Shown one piece after another: positions 19,345 through 28,880 of a stretch of DNA of 64,000 nt. The notes under the pieces were generated by a model. The model was not told the origin of the DNA. It saw only the letters and a program-made list of their open reading frames with translations, and searched no databases. The stretch covers positions 124,001 to 188,000 of the forward strand of contig NZ_LR134293.1 in NCBI RefSeq assembly GCF_900636575.1, read 5' to 3'. Position 1 is the first letter of the stretch; the number at the start of each line of letters is the position of its first letter. A program made the position numbers and the translations under genes. The DNA comes from Streptococcus canis (GTDB lineage Bacteria > Bacillota > Bacilli > Lactobacillales > Streptococcaceae).

Positions 19345-19596
19345 TCATTTTTTCAAAGCTTCCTTATTTCTTTTTAAGCTAAAATGATCAGGAACAGGAT
19401 CGTCACCACCAGCAACAAAGGGATGACACCTTAATATCCTTGCCAACCCCATTAGTACCCCTTTAGCTCCATGCTTTTCAATAGCAGTCAACATATAAGC
19501 GGAACAAGTAGGCCTGTAACGACAACTTGGCGGAAATAAAGGAGAAATGTAGCGTTGATAGGCTTTAACAGGTGCCATTAATAGTTTTTTAATCAT
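19345..19596 (-). CDS. yidD: Membrane protein insertion efficiency factor YidD
   Basis: An 83-residue small basic protein. The family signature [20 protein letters not shown] and the CHPF motif are intact. YidD is thought to lie at the membrane and help YidC-dependent insertion. Its ATG overlaps the rluB TGA (ATGA), so it is coupled to that gene. It is the last gene of the scp-rluB-yidD series; a yidC homolog lies about 9 kb away. Confidence 0.95.
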   Translation of the reverse strand: MIKKLLMAPVKAYQRYISPLFPPSCRYRPTCSAYMLTAIEKHGAKGVLMGLARILRCHPFVAGGDDPVPDHFSLKRNKEALKK

Positions 19597-20315
19597 TTCT
19601 TTGTATTAGCTAAATTATGAAGTTGGCTGATTTCTTTTTTATTGAGGCGTCTTGCTTCTCCCGGTCTTAGACCTGTTAATGCAAGAGTCCCAAAGCGGGT
19701 ACGAGATAATTTATCCACCAGTAGCCCTACGGATTCAAACATCTTCTTAACTTGGTGATTTCGACCCTCATGAATAGTTAATTCTACAATCGAGCGATTC
19801 TTGTCAGCCTCCACGCGAATAATATTGTAACGAGCTGGCTTTGTTTTTTTTCCATCAATAACCACTCCTCGGGTTAGAGGACGAAGGTTTTCTTTAGTAG
19901 CAATTCCTTTCACACGCGCTAAATAAACCTTATCAATCTCATTTCTTGGGTGAATCATGGTATCCGTAAAATCACCATCATTGGTCAAAATCAGCACACC
20001 TGATGTGTCCCAGTCTAAACGACCTACAGGATAAATCCGCTCTTTAACCTGAGGCAATAAATCCAATACCGTTTTACGACCTTTTTCATCGGACACACTG
20101 GAAATAACTCCCCGTGGCTTGTTGAGCAAATAGTAAACCTTCTCCTCGTTGTAAATCGGTGTTCCTTTTACTTCAACCACATCTCCAGATTTAACAGTGG
20201 TCGCTAAGTCTGTGACCATTTGTCCTTTTAAAGTAACTAGACCTTGTTTGATGAAATCTTCAGCCTTTCGACGACTGGCAATACCCGCATGGGCAATATA
20301 TTTGTTAATTCTCAT
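19593..20315 (-). CDS. rluB: 23S rRNA pseudouridine synthase B
   Basis: 240 residues: an N-terminal S4 RNA-binding domain ([20 protein letters not shown]) and a RsuA/RluB catalytic domain with [11 protein letters not shown], catalytic Asp101. It makes pseudouridine in helix 89 region of 23S rRNA. The ATG at 20315 matches the family; the frame is open 25 codons upstream with no support. Shine-Dalgarno is weak (GAAGAAA). It follows scpB by about 120 bases and overlaps yidD. The conserved scpA-scpB-rluB order is common in Firmicutes. Confidence 0.95.
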   Translation of the reverse strand: MRINKYIAHAGIASRRKAEDFIKQGLVTLKGQMVTDLATTVKSGDVVEVKGTPIYNEEKVYYLLNKPRGVISSVSDEKGRKTVLDLLPQVKERIYPVGRLDWDTSGVLILTNDGDFTDTMIHPRNEIDKVYLARVKGIATKENLRPLTRGVVIDGKKTKPARYNIIRVEADKNRSIVELTIHEGRNHQVKKMFESVGLLVDKLSRTRFGTLALTGLRPGEARRLNKKEISQLHNLANTKK

Positions 20316-20434
20316 TATGTTTTCTTCTTTCTTTTGGGGAAATTGCTGTCGCTGTCTTACTAGCGAGAGGAGTCTATCTGGTCGGGACAAGGAACATGCT
20401 CTAAAGCACCTTGCTTATCAATTTAGCTGATAGG

Positions 20435-20986
20435 CTAATCTTCCGTTTTAAAAAGGGCAGTTTCTTCATCTACCAGTTCGATGGTCGACACATCAACCAA
20501 TTCATCTAAGTGATTAATTCCCATATAATCAAGGAAATAATCTGTTGTGGCATATAAATTCGGACGACCAAGAACCTCTTTCTTACCAACTTCTTCAATC
20601 AATTCATAAGCCAGCAACTTGCTTAGGGCTCCACTAGAATTAACCCCCCGAATATCATCAATTTCTATCCGCGTAATAGGTTGCTTATAGGCAATAATAG
20701 ATAGGACTTCCAAACTAGCCCGAGACAAACTTTGATTGATAGGGGCCTTAGCATAGTCACGTAAGAGAGGCGCAAAGTTCTCCTTAGTAACTAATTTATA
20801 AGTATTTGACCATTCCATCAAACAGAGGCTAGAATCCTGATCTGCTTTATATTTTTGAGCAAGTTTTTCCAATTGTTGTTGCAAGGCCGTTGGTGTCAAT
20901 GATAACATGGTAGCCAGATTTCTCAAACTCAGACCCTCTTCACCTGCGACAAATAGCAGGGCTTCTATCTGCGATAAATAAGTCAT
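20435..20986 (-). CDS. scpB: Segregation and condensation protein B
   Basis: 183 residues with two winged-helix domains; ScpB dimers join ScpA to the SMC ATPase to form bacterial condensin for chromosome segregation. The segment [23 protein letters not shown] (cut here at residues about 87-106) is the family core. The start overlaps the scpA stop by four bases. Acidic C-terminus. Confidence 0.96.
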   Translation of the reverse strand: MTYLSQIEALLFVAGEEGLSLRNLATMLSLTPTALQQQLEKLAQKYKADQDSSLCLMEWSNTYKLVTKENFAPLLRDYAKAPINQSLSRASLEVLSIIAYKQPITRIEIDDIRGVNSSGALSKLLAYELIEEVGKKEVLGRPNLYATTDYFLDYMGINHLDELVDVSTIELVDEETALFKTED

Positions 20987-21690
20987 TGCATTTCCTTTCT
21001 CAAAACAATTGGGCCAAAATTTGTGGCCTGCTCAACAACAGCCAAATGCATCTTAATTAATTCCAAGCTGGCTAAAAATAAGGCAATCACTTCATTCATG
21101 GTCTGGCAGTCGTCAAAGATGGCAGATAGGCTAATCACCTCGTCTTTATCCAACCGCTTTTCAATCAAAGTCATCATGTCCTCAATGCGGTAATCATCAC
21201 GTTCAATTACTGTATGACTATTTTTAAAGGCTTCTCGCTTAGCGGTCATGATTTTTGAAAAGGTCAGGAATAAATCCATAACTGTCTTATCCTCTTGCAA
21301 GACAAGATCTTCAAAAATCAATTCTTGCTTAGGTTTTGAATAGAATTTTGCCCGCTGATCATGCTGCTGAGCCAACTCCTGACTAAGGGCCTTGAAGCGA
21401 CTATATTCTTCAAGTTTACCTAGCAAGTCCTGCTCCAGATCCTCTTCATCGGGAATTTCTTCAACAACCTTGGGAAGTAATCTTCTGCTCTTAATCAGCA
21501 TGAGTTGACTCGCCATCAGCATGTATTCACCAGCTACCTCTAGCTTCATAGCCTGCAAGGTTTCAATATAGGCAAGATATTGCTCAATCACCTCAACAAT
21601 AGGAACCTCATAAATATCAACCTTGTACTTAGACACCAAGTGCAAAAGCAAATCAAGGGGACCTTCAAAATCTTTAACTTTTATATCCAT
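20983..21690 (-). CDS. scpA: Segregation and condensation protein A
   Basis: The kleisin subunit of SMC condensin, 235 residues, linking the two SMC heads. The N-terminal [12 protein letters not shown] (residues 8-19) and the long helical middle with a C-terminal winged helix are typical. The ATG ([14 protein letters not shown]) immediately abuts the xerD-like stop, and the 3' end overlaps scpB, so translation is coupled across the cluster. Confidence 0.96.
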   Translation of the reverse strand: MDIKVKDFEGPLDLLLHLVSKYKVDIYEVPIVEVIEQYLAYIETLQAMKLEVAGEYMLMASQLMLIKSRRLLPKVVEEIPDEEDLEQDLLGKLEEYSRFKALSQELAQQHDQRAKFYSKPKQELIFEDLVLQEDKTVMDLFLTFSKIMTAKREAFKNSHTVIERDDYRIEDMMTLIEKRLDKDEVISLSAIFDDCQTMNEVIALFLASLELIKMHLAVVEQATNFGPIVLRKEMQ

Positions 21691-22436
21691 TATGATTTGT
21701 AATACTTTTCTAAAGTTATCGGGCTTTTCAAACCAAGAAGCTCGCTAAGCTCAATAATCGATTTTCCTTTTGATTTTTCCTTTAAAATAAATTGCTCCCG
21801 TAATTTTTGTGCTGTTAAGTCCCTACGCCCCAAACTTTCGAGAAAAGCTTTTAATTGATTAAAGAACCACTGCCTAGAAAAGGCCTGTCCCTGATGCTCA
21901 AAGAGGTATTGTTCTTTACCAATTACTTGCTTTTCTAAAAAAATGAGCAGATCTTTCGGTAAAGCCAACACTCGAACACCTTTTGTCGTCTGCAATGTTA
22001 ACACTTGAAAACTCAAATTCAAGTTAGCTACAGTAATACCCGCTATTTCACTAGGTGTTAGACCTAATTCTAAAATTAATAAAGCAATTAACTGCCCTGC
22101 TTCAAAAGCAGTTTCCTGATAAAAGAGACCTTGATCAATTAAAACAGGTTGCCGCTTTTCTATTCGAGATAGTTTGATCTGGTCTGTCATCCTGAAATAA
22201 TGAGTCAGGTGATGTTCTTGGTACAGATAATATAAAAATTGATTAACGATAGAAAGTTTTCGTTTTTGGGCTGACGGGCTTAAATCCAATAAAGCGTTCT
22301 GATAAAGAGATAATTTATCCTGATTAATTCGGTCGCCAATAATCTGATAAAATTGCTGCAAATCATACCGATAAGCCTTTTGACTATTCTGAGATAAAGA
22401 TTTGCTTGCAATAAAGGCTTCAATATAAGTCATCAT
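21690..22436 (-). CDS. XerD-like tyrosine recombinase homolog, probably inactive
   Basis: A 248-residue protein with the SAM-like N-terminal and tyrosine-recombinase C-terminal domains. The terminal Tyr (LEKYYKS) remains, but the first catalytic Arg (usually in GLR) is replaced in [10 protein letters not shown], and the HxLR and LGH histidines read AQKLRE and LGLK. It matches the streptococcal XerD-like family, which does not act at the difSL site (XerS does). Role unknown. Overlaps cbpB and abuts scpA; in an operon with condensin genes. Confidence 0.9.
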   Translation of the reverse strand: MMTYIEAFIASKSLSQNSQKAYRYDLQQFYQIIGDRINQDKLSLYQNALLDLSPSAQKRKLSIVNQFLYYLYQEHHLTHYFRMTDQIKLSRIEKRQPVLIDQGLFYQETAFEAGQLIALLILELGLTPSEIAGITVANLNLSFQVLTLQTTKGVRVLALPKDLLIFLEKQVIGKEQYLFEHQGQAFSRQWFFNQLKAFLESLGRRDLTAQKLREQFILKEKSKGKSIIELSELLGLKSPITLEKYYKS

Positions 22437-22894
22437 TTTTTAGTAATGGTATAATCATCTGTAAAGTCGTGCAAAAGACTGTTGACGGCTTTTAAAATAG
22501 ATTTTCGAGTGATAATGCCCACAAAGCGGTCAGACTGATCTACTACTGGCAAAAAAGGATAGTCAACCAACTTATGCATGATTTCTGTTAAGCTAGCATT
22601 GATACTAATGGTTTCAATTTTAGTATTCACCATCTCACCAATATCTGTTTGACGCATTTCCCAATCAGTCAACTGTCTCTTAGCTTGATAGGTCATAATA
22701 TCAGAAATGCTAATGGTTCCCACATATTTTTTTTCCCGCGTAATAACGGGAACTCTTGAAAAACCATTGCTGACCAATAGCAACATGACGTGGTCTGCAT
22801 TGTGAGTATTGATAAAAATGGCTAAGTCTTCTGCTGGAATCAGATAGCTATCCAAATGGCTAATTAAAAACGTTTCAAATTCTTTTGCAATCAT
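22433..22894 (-). CDS. cbpB: CBS-domain protein, CbpB/DarB-type c-di-AMP sensor
   Basis: 153 residues: a short N-terminus and two CBS motifs (about 20-70 and 85-140), with [19 protein letters not shown] and [18 protein letters not shown]. It aligns with Bacillus YkuL/DarB and Listeria CbpB, which bind cyclic di-AMP and, when free of it, activate the (p)ppGpp synthetase Rel. The same job here is inferred. Start overlaps the upstream phosphoesterase stop and the end overlaps the xerD-like gene. Confidence 0.82.
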   Translation of the reverse strand: MIAKEFETFLISHLDSYLIPAEDLAIFINTHNADHVMLLLVSNGFSRVPVITREKKYVGTISISDIMTYQAKRQLTDWEMRQTDIGEMVNTKIETISINASLTEIMHKLVDYPFLPVVDQSDRFVGIITRKSILKAVNSLLHDFTDDYTITKK

Positions 22895-23412
22895 CGTTTA
22901 AATTCCTTAGATAGTAATGGGTAAAGGTCATGGTTTCGAGTAAAATAATCAACCTTAATGACATCATCAGTCACTTCAACTCGGGCATACAATTTTTCAT
23001 TAATCTCACCACGAGGTTGTGATACTGAACCTGGGTTAATAAAAAGGGTTTTTCCAACTTGCCAAGCTGCTGGCCGATGCAAGTGACCATAAAGACAAAG
23101 GTCAGCCTCGGCTTCTTGAGCAAAATAATCTAGCTTATCCCAAGTAAAATTAATGTGGTACAAGTGACCATGTGTCTGAGCAACGGTAACGGTATCTAGT
23201 GTCGTTACTAAGTAGTCTGGATAACCAGTATCATAATCACAGTTCCCACCGACCACATAAATTCCATCCCAAACAGGGTCTGAACTTTTCAATTCAGAGT
23301 CTCCATTATGAAAAATGGCATCAACTTGACCTAGATACTTGTCCTTAATAGCTTGCACAATATCTCGATCACCATGAGAATCACTCATTACAATGATTGT
23401 TTTACTTGCCAT
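22891..23412 (-). CDS. Metallophosphoesterase (YfcE/MJ0936 family)
   Basis: 173 residues with the calcineurin-like motifs in order: DSHGD (10-14), GDSE, GNCD, THGH and GHLHRP. Such proteins bind two metals and hydrolyse phosphodiesters; the natural substrate is unknown. The ATG lies inside the rdgB 3' end (25-base overlap) with GGAGG upstream. It is commonly found next to rdgB in Firmicutes, as here. Confidence 0.92.
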   Translation of the reverse strand: MASKTIIVMSDSHGDRDIVQAIKDKYLGQVDAIFHNGDSELKSSDPVWDGIYVVGGNCDYDTGYPDYLVTTLDTVTVAQTHGHLYHINFTWDKLDYFAQEAEADLCLYGHLHRPAAWQVGKTLFINPGSVSQPRGEINEKLYARVEVTDDVIKVDYFTRNHDLYPLLSKEFKR

Positions 23413-24377
23413 GATGGAAAGACCTCCATTAATTTTCGAACAGCTTGACCTCTGTGTGATAATTGATTTTTTTCATCGGCCTCTAATTCAGCTGCATGCC
23501 GTCCTGTTTCTCCAACAATAAAGAGCGGATCATAGCCAAACCCCTTGTCTCCCTTAGGTTGTGTGGCAATATAGCCTGGCCACTCCGCCTCGACAACCAA
23601 ACTCTCTCTATCTGGAGCAGCCACTACCAAAGTGGTATGAAATTGTGCTGAACGATCTTTTTGTTCAAACACCATCGCTAATTCGTGTAAGAGTTTGGCA
23701 TTATTCTTGGCATCTGTAGCATCTGGACCAGAAAAACGAGCTGACCAAACCCCAGGTAAACCACCCAAGGCATCAACCTTTAGTCCTGAATCGTCTGCTA
23801 ATACCATTTTTCCTGTTAGGCGTGAAATCGTTTCTGCTTTCAAACGAGCGTTTTCTTCGAAGGTGACACCCGTTTCTGCAACATCTGGCAAATCAGGATA
23901 ATCATTGAGGTTTTCCACACGATACCCTAGCTGACCAAATAGACTGCGGAACTCTTTGGTTTTCCCCTCGTTTCGTGTAGCGATTAAAATGGTATCCCCA
24001 AATCCCTGCTCGCTGGTAGCAAAAAATGTAGCTGTTGAAACTCCACCTTCTGGGAGATAAACCGCCAGCAAATTTTCCTTTTCCGTTAGTAGGATTGCAC
24101 CTGCATGACGAACTACCTTAATGTCACGCTTGGTTTCTTGATTTATCATATCCACCAAAAATGACAGTAGGGCAAAAGGAGACTGATAACGAATTACTGT
24201 GACATCATAGCCCTTAAGGTTTTCCCAGTCTAATTTTTCAGACAATCCATCTAAAAGATTATCTATTTTTTTGATGACTGTGTGATCAACTCCCCAGCCT
24301 GATATTAAATTATGACCGGTCATCTTTCCAATAAACCAGTTATTCCTATCTTTATATTCGTAAATTTTATCACTCAT
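23388..24377 (-). CDS. rdgB: dITP/XTP pyrophosphatase with N-terminal extension
   Basis: The C-terminal part (from about residue 125) is a complete Ham1/RdgB enzyme with the substrate motif [11 protein letters not shown] and [17 protein letters not shown]; it removes non-canonical purine triphosphates. The first 125 residues ([20 protein letters not shown]) are an extra domain I do not recognise, typical of streptococcal versions (about 328 residues against about 200 elsewhere). The ATG at 24377 overlaps the murI TGA by four bases; upstream in-frame codons lie within murI. Operon: murI-rdgB-phosphoesterase-cbpB. Confidence 0.92.
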   Translation of the reverse strand: MSDKIYEYKDRNNWFIGKMTGHNLISGWGVDHTVIKKIDNLLDGLSEKLDWENLKGYDVTVIRYQSPFALLSFLVDMINQETKRDIKVVRHAGAILLTEKENLLAVYLPEGGVSTATFFATSEQGFGDTILIATRNEGKTKEFRSLFGQLGYRVENLNDYPDLPDVAETGVTFEENARLKAETISRLTGKMVLADDSGLKVDALGGLPGVWSARFSGPDATDAKNNAKLLHELAMVFEQKDRSAQFHTTLVVAAPDRESLVVEAEWPGYIATQPKGDKGFGYDPLFIVGETGRHAAELEADEKNQLSHRGQAVRKLMEVFPSWQVKQSL

Positions 24378-25168
24378 AAGGTTATATGCTCCACATTTAT
24401 TTTTTGATTCAACCACACTGAGGCAATAGCTTGAAAGGTTTCAGGACTTGCTGTCGTATAAAAATGGTGCTTCACCTTTTCTTGACAACGACTACCATTG
24501 ATTTCAAAATAATTTAACAAAACAGAAATATCTCGAACACACTCTGCTCCACTGTCAATCAACTTAACAGACGGTCCCATAACATTTTGGATAATCGGTC
24601 GTAACAAGGGATAGTGAGTACACCCTAGTACTAAAGTATCTACCTTCCCAACTAAAGGAGCCAAGCTTTTGTAAACCACTTTTTTAGCCACACTAGAATG
24701 AATTTCATTTGACTCAACAATAGGTGCAAATTTAGGACAGGCTAAGCTTGTGACTGTCACAGATGGTGCTAATAATTGGATTTTTTGACGGTAAATGTCA
24801 GATGTTATGGTCATAGGAGTACCGATAACCCCAACCTGACCTTTTGTCGTTGACTTAATAGCTGCGCTTGCCCCCGGCAGAACAACGCCTAAAACAGGAA
24901 TATCTAGAACTGCTTTTACCTCTTCCCAAGCTACTGCTGTTGCGGTATTACATGCAAAAACAATCATTTTGACCTGTTTGGTCAATAAAAAATTGACCAA
25001 TTCCCATGTGTATTCTCTGATTTGCTCAGCTGGCCTTGGTCCGTAAGGAGCCCTTGCTGAATCACCGATATAGACAATTTTCTCATGTGGTAGCTGCCGC
25101 ATCAATTCCCGAACCACGGTCAAGCCGCCCACACCAGAATCTAAAAAACCAATTGGTCTTGTATCCAT
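24374..25168 (-). CDS. murI: Glutamate racemase
   Basis: Makes D-glutamate for peptidoglycan. 264 residues with the two catalytic cysteines Cys73 (FACNTATA) and Cys183 (LGCTHYPLL). Two ATGs are in frame two codons apart; I prefer 25168 ([15 protein letters not shown]) because AAGGAAG is then ten bases away rather than four. A terminator-like hairpin lies about 30 bases upstream, leaving no room for a promoter in between, so expression depends on reading through it. Confidence 0.96.
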   Translation of the reverse strand: MDTRPIGFLDSGVGGLTVVRELMRQLPHEKIVYIGDSARAPYGPRPAEQIREYTWELVNFLLTKQVKMIVFACNTATAVAWEEVKAVLDIPVLGVVLPGASAAIKSTTKGQVGVIGTPMTITSDIYRQKIQLLAPSVTVTSLACPKFAPIVESNEIHSSVAKKVVYKSLAPLVGKVDTLVLGCTHYPLLRPIIQNVMGPSVKLIDSGAECVRDISVLLNYFEINGSRCQEKVKHHFYTTASPETFQAIASVWLNQKINVEHITL

Positions 25169-25192
25169 CACCATTACTTCCTTACTGACAAT

Positions 25193-25232
25193 ATGAAAAA
25201 CTCAGTTGGTAATAGCCAACTGAGTTCTTTTT
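25193..25232 (-). terminator. Bidirectional terminator or attenuator before murI
   Basis: Perfect 11-base stem AACTCAGTTGG/CCAACTGAGTT (25199-25209, 25216-25226) with a six-base loop and T-runs on both strands. It ends the yneF transcript but also lies directly before the murI Shine-Dalgarno. Confidence 0.85.
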
Positions 25233-25347
25233 TAAACCCTGAACAGTTGACAAATCTAACTGATAAGATAAGTTCTACTGAACATTGAAAATCAAAGACT
25301 GTTCACTCTTAAACGATACTAACAAGGTTCCTTATAGCAATTGTTCC

Positions 25348-25590
25348 TTATTTTTTACCTTTGGCAATGGCTGCTTTTGATTGTTTGACAATATTACGGT
25401 AAGTCTGTTGGATTTTTGCTTCACTTGGTTTTTGCCCCATCTGGCTCATCATTTCACGGATAGCCTCTGGTGTTAAACGTGGGTGTTCACCAATTTCTTT
25501 TTCAATTTGTTTACGGGCAATAAAAATTCCACCCAAAACACCTAATCCAAGGGCAACAATAAGTAATAAAATCCAAATAGTTGTTGACAT
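25348..25590 (-). CDS. yneF: YneF family membrane protein (UPF0154)
   Basis: 80 residues: one N-terminal membrane helix (residues 5-24, with a GXXXG-like LGVLGG) and a helical cytosolic tail with [20 protein letters not shown], the UPF0154 signature. Function unknown. A GGAG sequence lies about 12 bases before the ATG. The strong hairpin after it separates it from murI. Confidence 0.9.
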   Translation of the reverse strand: MSTTIWILLLIVALGLGVLGGIFIARKQIEKEIGEHPRLTPEAIREMMSQMGQKPSEAKIQQTYRNIVKQSKAAIAKGKK

Positions 25591-25786
25591 ATTTATCTAA
25601 ATTCTCCTAGTTTTTAATCCTTTATAGTATATCAAAAAAAGGAAGAGTTTACAAATTAACACCTATTTATCCTGCTTTTTTTGGTCAGTTGTGTCTTTGC
25701 TACTAAGAGCCCCTTTTCTTCCTCTCTTGGTTATTTTTAAACAGAGGTAAAGGAAAAGCGAGTGTTAAAACACTCACTTGCCTTAA

Positions 25787-26476
25787 TTAATCATTTCTTC
25801 CAAAAATACGAAGAAGACTGATAAATAAGTTAATAAAGTCTAAGTACAAGCTTAAAGCCATAGCAACAGCCCAACCATCTCCTACCTGACCATTTGTCGC
25901 CTGATAAACATGCTTAATCATTTGATTATCTGAGGCAATAAGCCCAGAGAAAATCAAAACAGAAATAAGACTAATCACATAACTCATCATACCACTACCA
26001 ATGAAGAGATTAATTAGACTGGCCACAATAATACCAATCAAGGCAGCAAACATAGCTTTTCTTAAACCAGTCATATCACGCTTGGTCTTAGCTCCAAGGA
26101 CCGACATGGCAAAGAAAACAACAGCTGAAGAGACAAAAGCTTGAAAGACTGTTGTTTGCGTATAAACAACAATAATGAAACTTAGTGTAAAACCATTTAA
26201 GGCCGAATAAATGAGAAAGAGTGGCAAAGCAGCCGGTGTATTTTTACGAGCAGCTCCACTAGCCACAAAAACCAAAATCAGTTCACTAATTGCGGCCCCA
26301 TAATAAACCATTGGGTGGTTGGTAATAATAGACACTAAGTTAGCTCTAAAGGGATAGAGCATCAAATAAGACACAAAAGCCGAGAGACCTATTCCCATCC
26401 CCACCAGACTATAAATTTTTGCAAAAAATTGATTCAGGCCTGCGTCTGATTGCGTATAAATGACTTGATTGTTCAT
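25787..26476 (-). CDS. Bax inhibitor-1 (YccA/YetJ) family membrane protein
   Basis: 229 residues with seven predicted membrane helices, ending in [16 protein letters not shown], the usual end of bacterial BI-1/TMBIM proteins. Bacillus YetJ is a pH-sensitive calcium leak channel; other members interact with membrane proteases such as FtsH. Role here not known. AAGGAGT lies eight bases before the ATG. The HD gene upstream ends 15 bases away, so the two are likely co-transcribed. Confidence 0.9.
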   Translation of the reverse strand: MNNQVIYTQSDAGLNQFFAKIYSLVGMGIGLSAFVSYLMLYPFRANLVSIITNHPMVYYGAAISELILVFVASGAARKNTPAALPLFLIYSALNGFTLSFIIVVYTQTTVFQAFVSSAVVFFAMSVLGAKTKRDMTGLRKAMFAALIGIIVASLINLFIGSGMMSYVISLISVLIFSGLIASDNQMIKHVYQATNGQVGDGWAVAMALSLYLDFINLFISLLRIFGRND

Positions 26477-26490
26477 AATAACTCCTTTAT

Positions 26491-26991
26491 TTAACGATTA
26501 TGACTTTGGAGAGTCTTGCGACGAAGAAACCGTCGATTGGACCACTTTTGTCTCAAAGGCGTCACCGCTTCCTTGACAGCCCAGTATTTGTCTACCATTG
26601 TCACAATATAACTTTCCTTGTAACGCGGAAAAGCAATGGTCGCTCCCCACATGTGTTTTAGAATGATATCCTCTTCTTTTTTATTGAGTTCTGTTAACTT
26701 TTTCGCATTTCGTACAGCAATACGAGGATGAACCCAAGCATGCCCCTTATTAAACTTGGTCACGCGCCAATCATAATAAAAGAAATCATGAAGCAAGCCG
26801 CCTCTGGCTGTACTTTTGGCATCCCAACCAAATCGCTTGGCTAATTTATAACTTGAATAAGAGACATTGACAGAATGTTCAAGGCGCGTTGAATGCTGGT
26901 GCTGAATAATATGACTCAATTTTTGAAAGCGAGGATGAGCAATCAAATGACCGACGTGTTCCATATACTCTTTATCTTCTGTGTAATGCAT
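26491..26991 (-). CDS. HD-domain hydrolase
   Basis: 166 residues. The HD metal-binding pattern is visible: H (LEHSVNVS), HD (LLHDFFYYD) and later His/Asp (HMWG, MVDKYWA). Such enzymes hydrolyse phosphate esters of nucleotides. Substrate unknown. AGGTGAT lies upstream of the ATG and TATAAT about 20 bases further, giving a very short leader. Confidence 0.85.
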   Translation of the reverse strand: MHYTEDKEYMEHVGHLIAHPRFQKLSHIIQHQHSTRLEHSVNVSYSSYKLAKRFGWDAKSTARGGLLHDFFYYDWRVTKFNKGHAWVHPRIAVRNAKKLTELNKKEEDIILKHMWGATIAFPRYKESYIVTMVDKYWAVKEAVTPLRQKWSNRRFLRRKTLQSHNR

Positions 26992-27029
26992 AACATAATC
27001 ACCTCACGTCATTATTATACCATATTAGC

Positions 27030-27767
27030 TTAAATCAAGCTGAAAATGAGGATTCCTGCTGCTACGGCAACATTCAAACTTTCCGCCTGACCAGGCATCA
27101 TAATATGCACCAGTTGGTCAGCCATAGTTGCCATCTCTTCACTTATGCCACTTCCCTCATTCCCCATCACCAAAGCCAACCTTTCATAATGTGGAAGGCT
27201 TTTATAATCAACAGATTCCTTTGATAGGGTTGTTGCTAGAATAGGCGTTTTATATTCTTGCAGCTCTCGACAAAGCTGATAGACATCCGTTCGCCAAATT
27301 GGCAAATGAAAATGGCTACCTTGCATGGAACGTAGGGTTTTTTGATTATAAATATCTGCTGATTTTTCAGAAAGAAAGACCCCATCGAACCGAGCGGCAT
27401 CTGCTGTTCGAATGATCGTACCAAGATTCCCTGGGTCTTGGACGTCCTCCAAAATCAAGTATTTCCCTCGATAGTCTGTTGGCAGAGTCAACTCTGGCAT
27501 TTCTACCTCAGCAACAATGCCTTGTGGACTAGGAGAATCAGTTAACTCCTTGAGCACTTCCGAACTAACCATAACTAGCTCTTGCTCACTTGCTAGACGC
27601 TCCACCATTTCCTCTAAAACAAAGATATGGCGAAAAACCTGTCCTGATTTTTTGGCCTCTTCAAAGAGGTGCCAACCTTCAATCAAATAGGAGTGTTTTC
27701 GATGCTTTTTCTGCAATAATTTTTTTGTTTGCTTAATTAATTGATTTGCTTTTGATGTAATAACCAT
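27030..27767 (-). CDS. TrmH/SpoU-type RNA 2'-O-methyltransferase (YsgA-like)
   Basis: 245 residues: an N-terminal RNA-binding part (KANQLIKQTKKLLQKKHRKH) and a SPOUT domain with LILEDVQDPGNLGTIIRTAD, VMGNEGSG and LNVAVAAGI. It should 2'-O-methylate a ribose in rRNA or tRNA; the target cannot be read from sequence. The ATG at 27767 fits Bacillus YsgA and lies seven bases after an extended TATAAT box without a Shine-Dalgarno, so the mRNA is probably leaderless. Confidence 0.9.
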   Translation of the reverse strand: MVITSKANQLIKQTKKLLQKKHRKHSYLIEGWHLFEEAKKSGQVFRHIFVLEEMVERLASEQELVMVSSEVLKELTDSPSPQGIVAEVEMPELTLPTDYRGKYLILEDVQDPGNLGTIIRTADAARFDGVFLSEKSADIYNQKTLRSMQGSHFHLPIWRTDVYQLCRELQEYKTPILATTLSKESVDYKSLPHYERLALVMGNEGSGISEEMATMADQLVHIMMPGQAESLNVAVAAGILIFSLI

Positions 27768-27773
27768 GCGCCT

Positions 27774-27779
27774 ATTATA
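27774..27779 (-). promoter_or_regulatory. -10 box directly before the methyltransferase ATG
   Basis: Extended -10 TGATATAAT on the minus strand, six bases before the ATG. TTTCAA lies 17 bases upstream as a weak -35. Confidence 0.6.
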
Positions 27780-27831
27780 TCATACACGACAGTATTTGAA
27801 AGCTTAAACTTCTTAGAAGGTCAATCCTTAA

Positions 27832-28330
27832 CTATTTCAATGTTTTCAGTATATGCAAAAGGCCACCTCCAAATCCTTCTTCTGGCACAGGGGACACGAG
27901 TTTGCCAGCGCGATCACTGAAAATATGCGTTTGGGATGCTCTAATACCAAATTCTTCCATAGCCTTATCTTCACAATCAACATAAACAGGATAAGTAATG
28001 CTTTCTTTTTTAGCAGCTGTTAGAATCGCTGCCTTGGTATCATCGGCAGGCTTCTTATTTTTTAATGCCTTATCTTTAGGCAAGGTGACTGATAAAAAGA
28101 GCAACTCTTTGTCTTGTTTAATCTGTTGATAAACCTTTTCTAATTCGGGTATCTCATAGCGACAAGCCCTACACCAATTATCCCAAATTATCCCAAACAT
28201 TTATGCAAACTTTTTCCTCTTGACATCACTATGCTTAACAACTTGTCCATCTGAAGTCTTTACCTGAAAATTTGGAACCATTTTTCCAGCCTTTTCACCA
28301 ACCTATCCTGCTAACAACCTCAAATAAACA
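27832..28330 (-). pseudogene. Broken TlpA/ResA-like thiol-disulfide protein
   Basis: The thioredoxin core with active site CRAC survives in WDNWCRACRYEIPELEKVY and runs to a natural end at 27832. Upstream, the same reading frame shows a typical TlpA linker (KMVPNFQVKTSDGQVVKHSD) but is interrupted by TAA at 28201-28203. The cause is visible: a 10-base tandem duplication (TTGGGATAAT twice) and a one-base loss in an A-tract, which together restore the frame after the stop. The signal anchor before it is also degenerate. The active-site part alone would lack export and most of the N-terminal fold. Confidence 0.75.
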
Positions 28331-28492
28331 GAAAAGACTGGGAAAACATAGGACAAAAAGATAAAAAGCCTTCTACAAATAAGGCCAAGTAGTGTACAAT
28401 ACCTACTTGGTCCTCTCTTGCTTTGCATCTCTATTCTAATACAATAACCAAAGCCAGCAAGTAGCAGATGGGATTTCCTGCTAAGCATGTGG

Positions 28493-28498
28493 TATAAT
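28493..28498 (+). promoter_or_regulatory. -10 of the acyP promoter
   Basis: Extended -10 TGGTATAAT, giving a leader of about 15-20 bases that contains GAGGAGG. No good -35. Confidence 0.6.
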
Positions 28499-28519
28499 AA
28501 TGACGAGGAGGTCCTTCTT

Positions 28520-28798
28520 ATGCAAAAAGTTCGCTTACTGGTCTCTGGTCGCGTTCAGGGAGTTGGTTTTCGCTATGCCACCTATGCCTTAGCCTTAGAA
28601 ATGGGAGATATTTACGGTCGTGTTTGGAATAACAGCGATGGTACCGTTGAAGTTCTAGCCCAATCTCAATATTCAGATAAAATAGCCAAATTTATTCAAG
28701 AGGTCCGTAAAGGACCATCTAAATGGGCAAAAGTCACTTATGTAGATGTTACCTTGGCTAATTTCGAAGACTTTCAGGATTTTAGAATAGGCAATTAA
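28520..28798 (+). CDS. acyP: Acylphosphatase
   Basis: 92 residues. Active-site signatures SGRVQGVGFR (catalytic Arg) and GRVWNNSDGTVEV (catalytic Asn) are present. It hydrolyses acyl phosphates such as acetyl phosphate and carbamoyl phosphate. The start at 28520 has GAGGAGG nine bases upstream; an in-frame upstream start at 28487 lies before the promoter. Same strand as yidC2, 82 bases upstream of it. Confidence 0.96.
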   Translation: MQKVRLLVSGRVQGVGFRYATYALALEMGDIYGRVWNNSDGTVEVLAQSQYSDKIAKFIQEVRKGPSKWAKVTYVDVTLANFEDFQDFRIGN

Positions 28799-28880
28799 AA
28801 ATCGGACTTCAGAACTATTGTGAATTTCTGAAAAAAACAGTAAAATAGATAAGTATATTAAAAACTAAAGGATAAATACA

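Noticed and set aside
21690-22436. Integrase of a mobile element
   Set aside because: It lies within a conserved housekeeping operon, lacks catalytic residues and has no attachment repeats around it.
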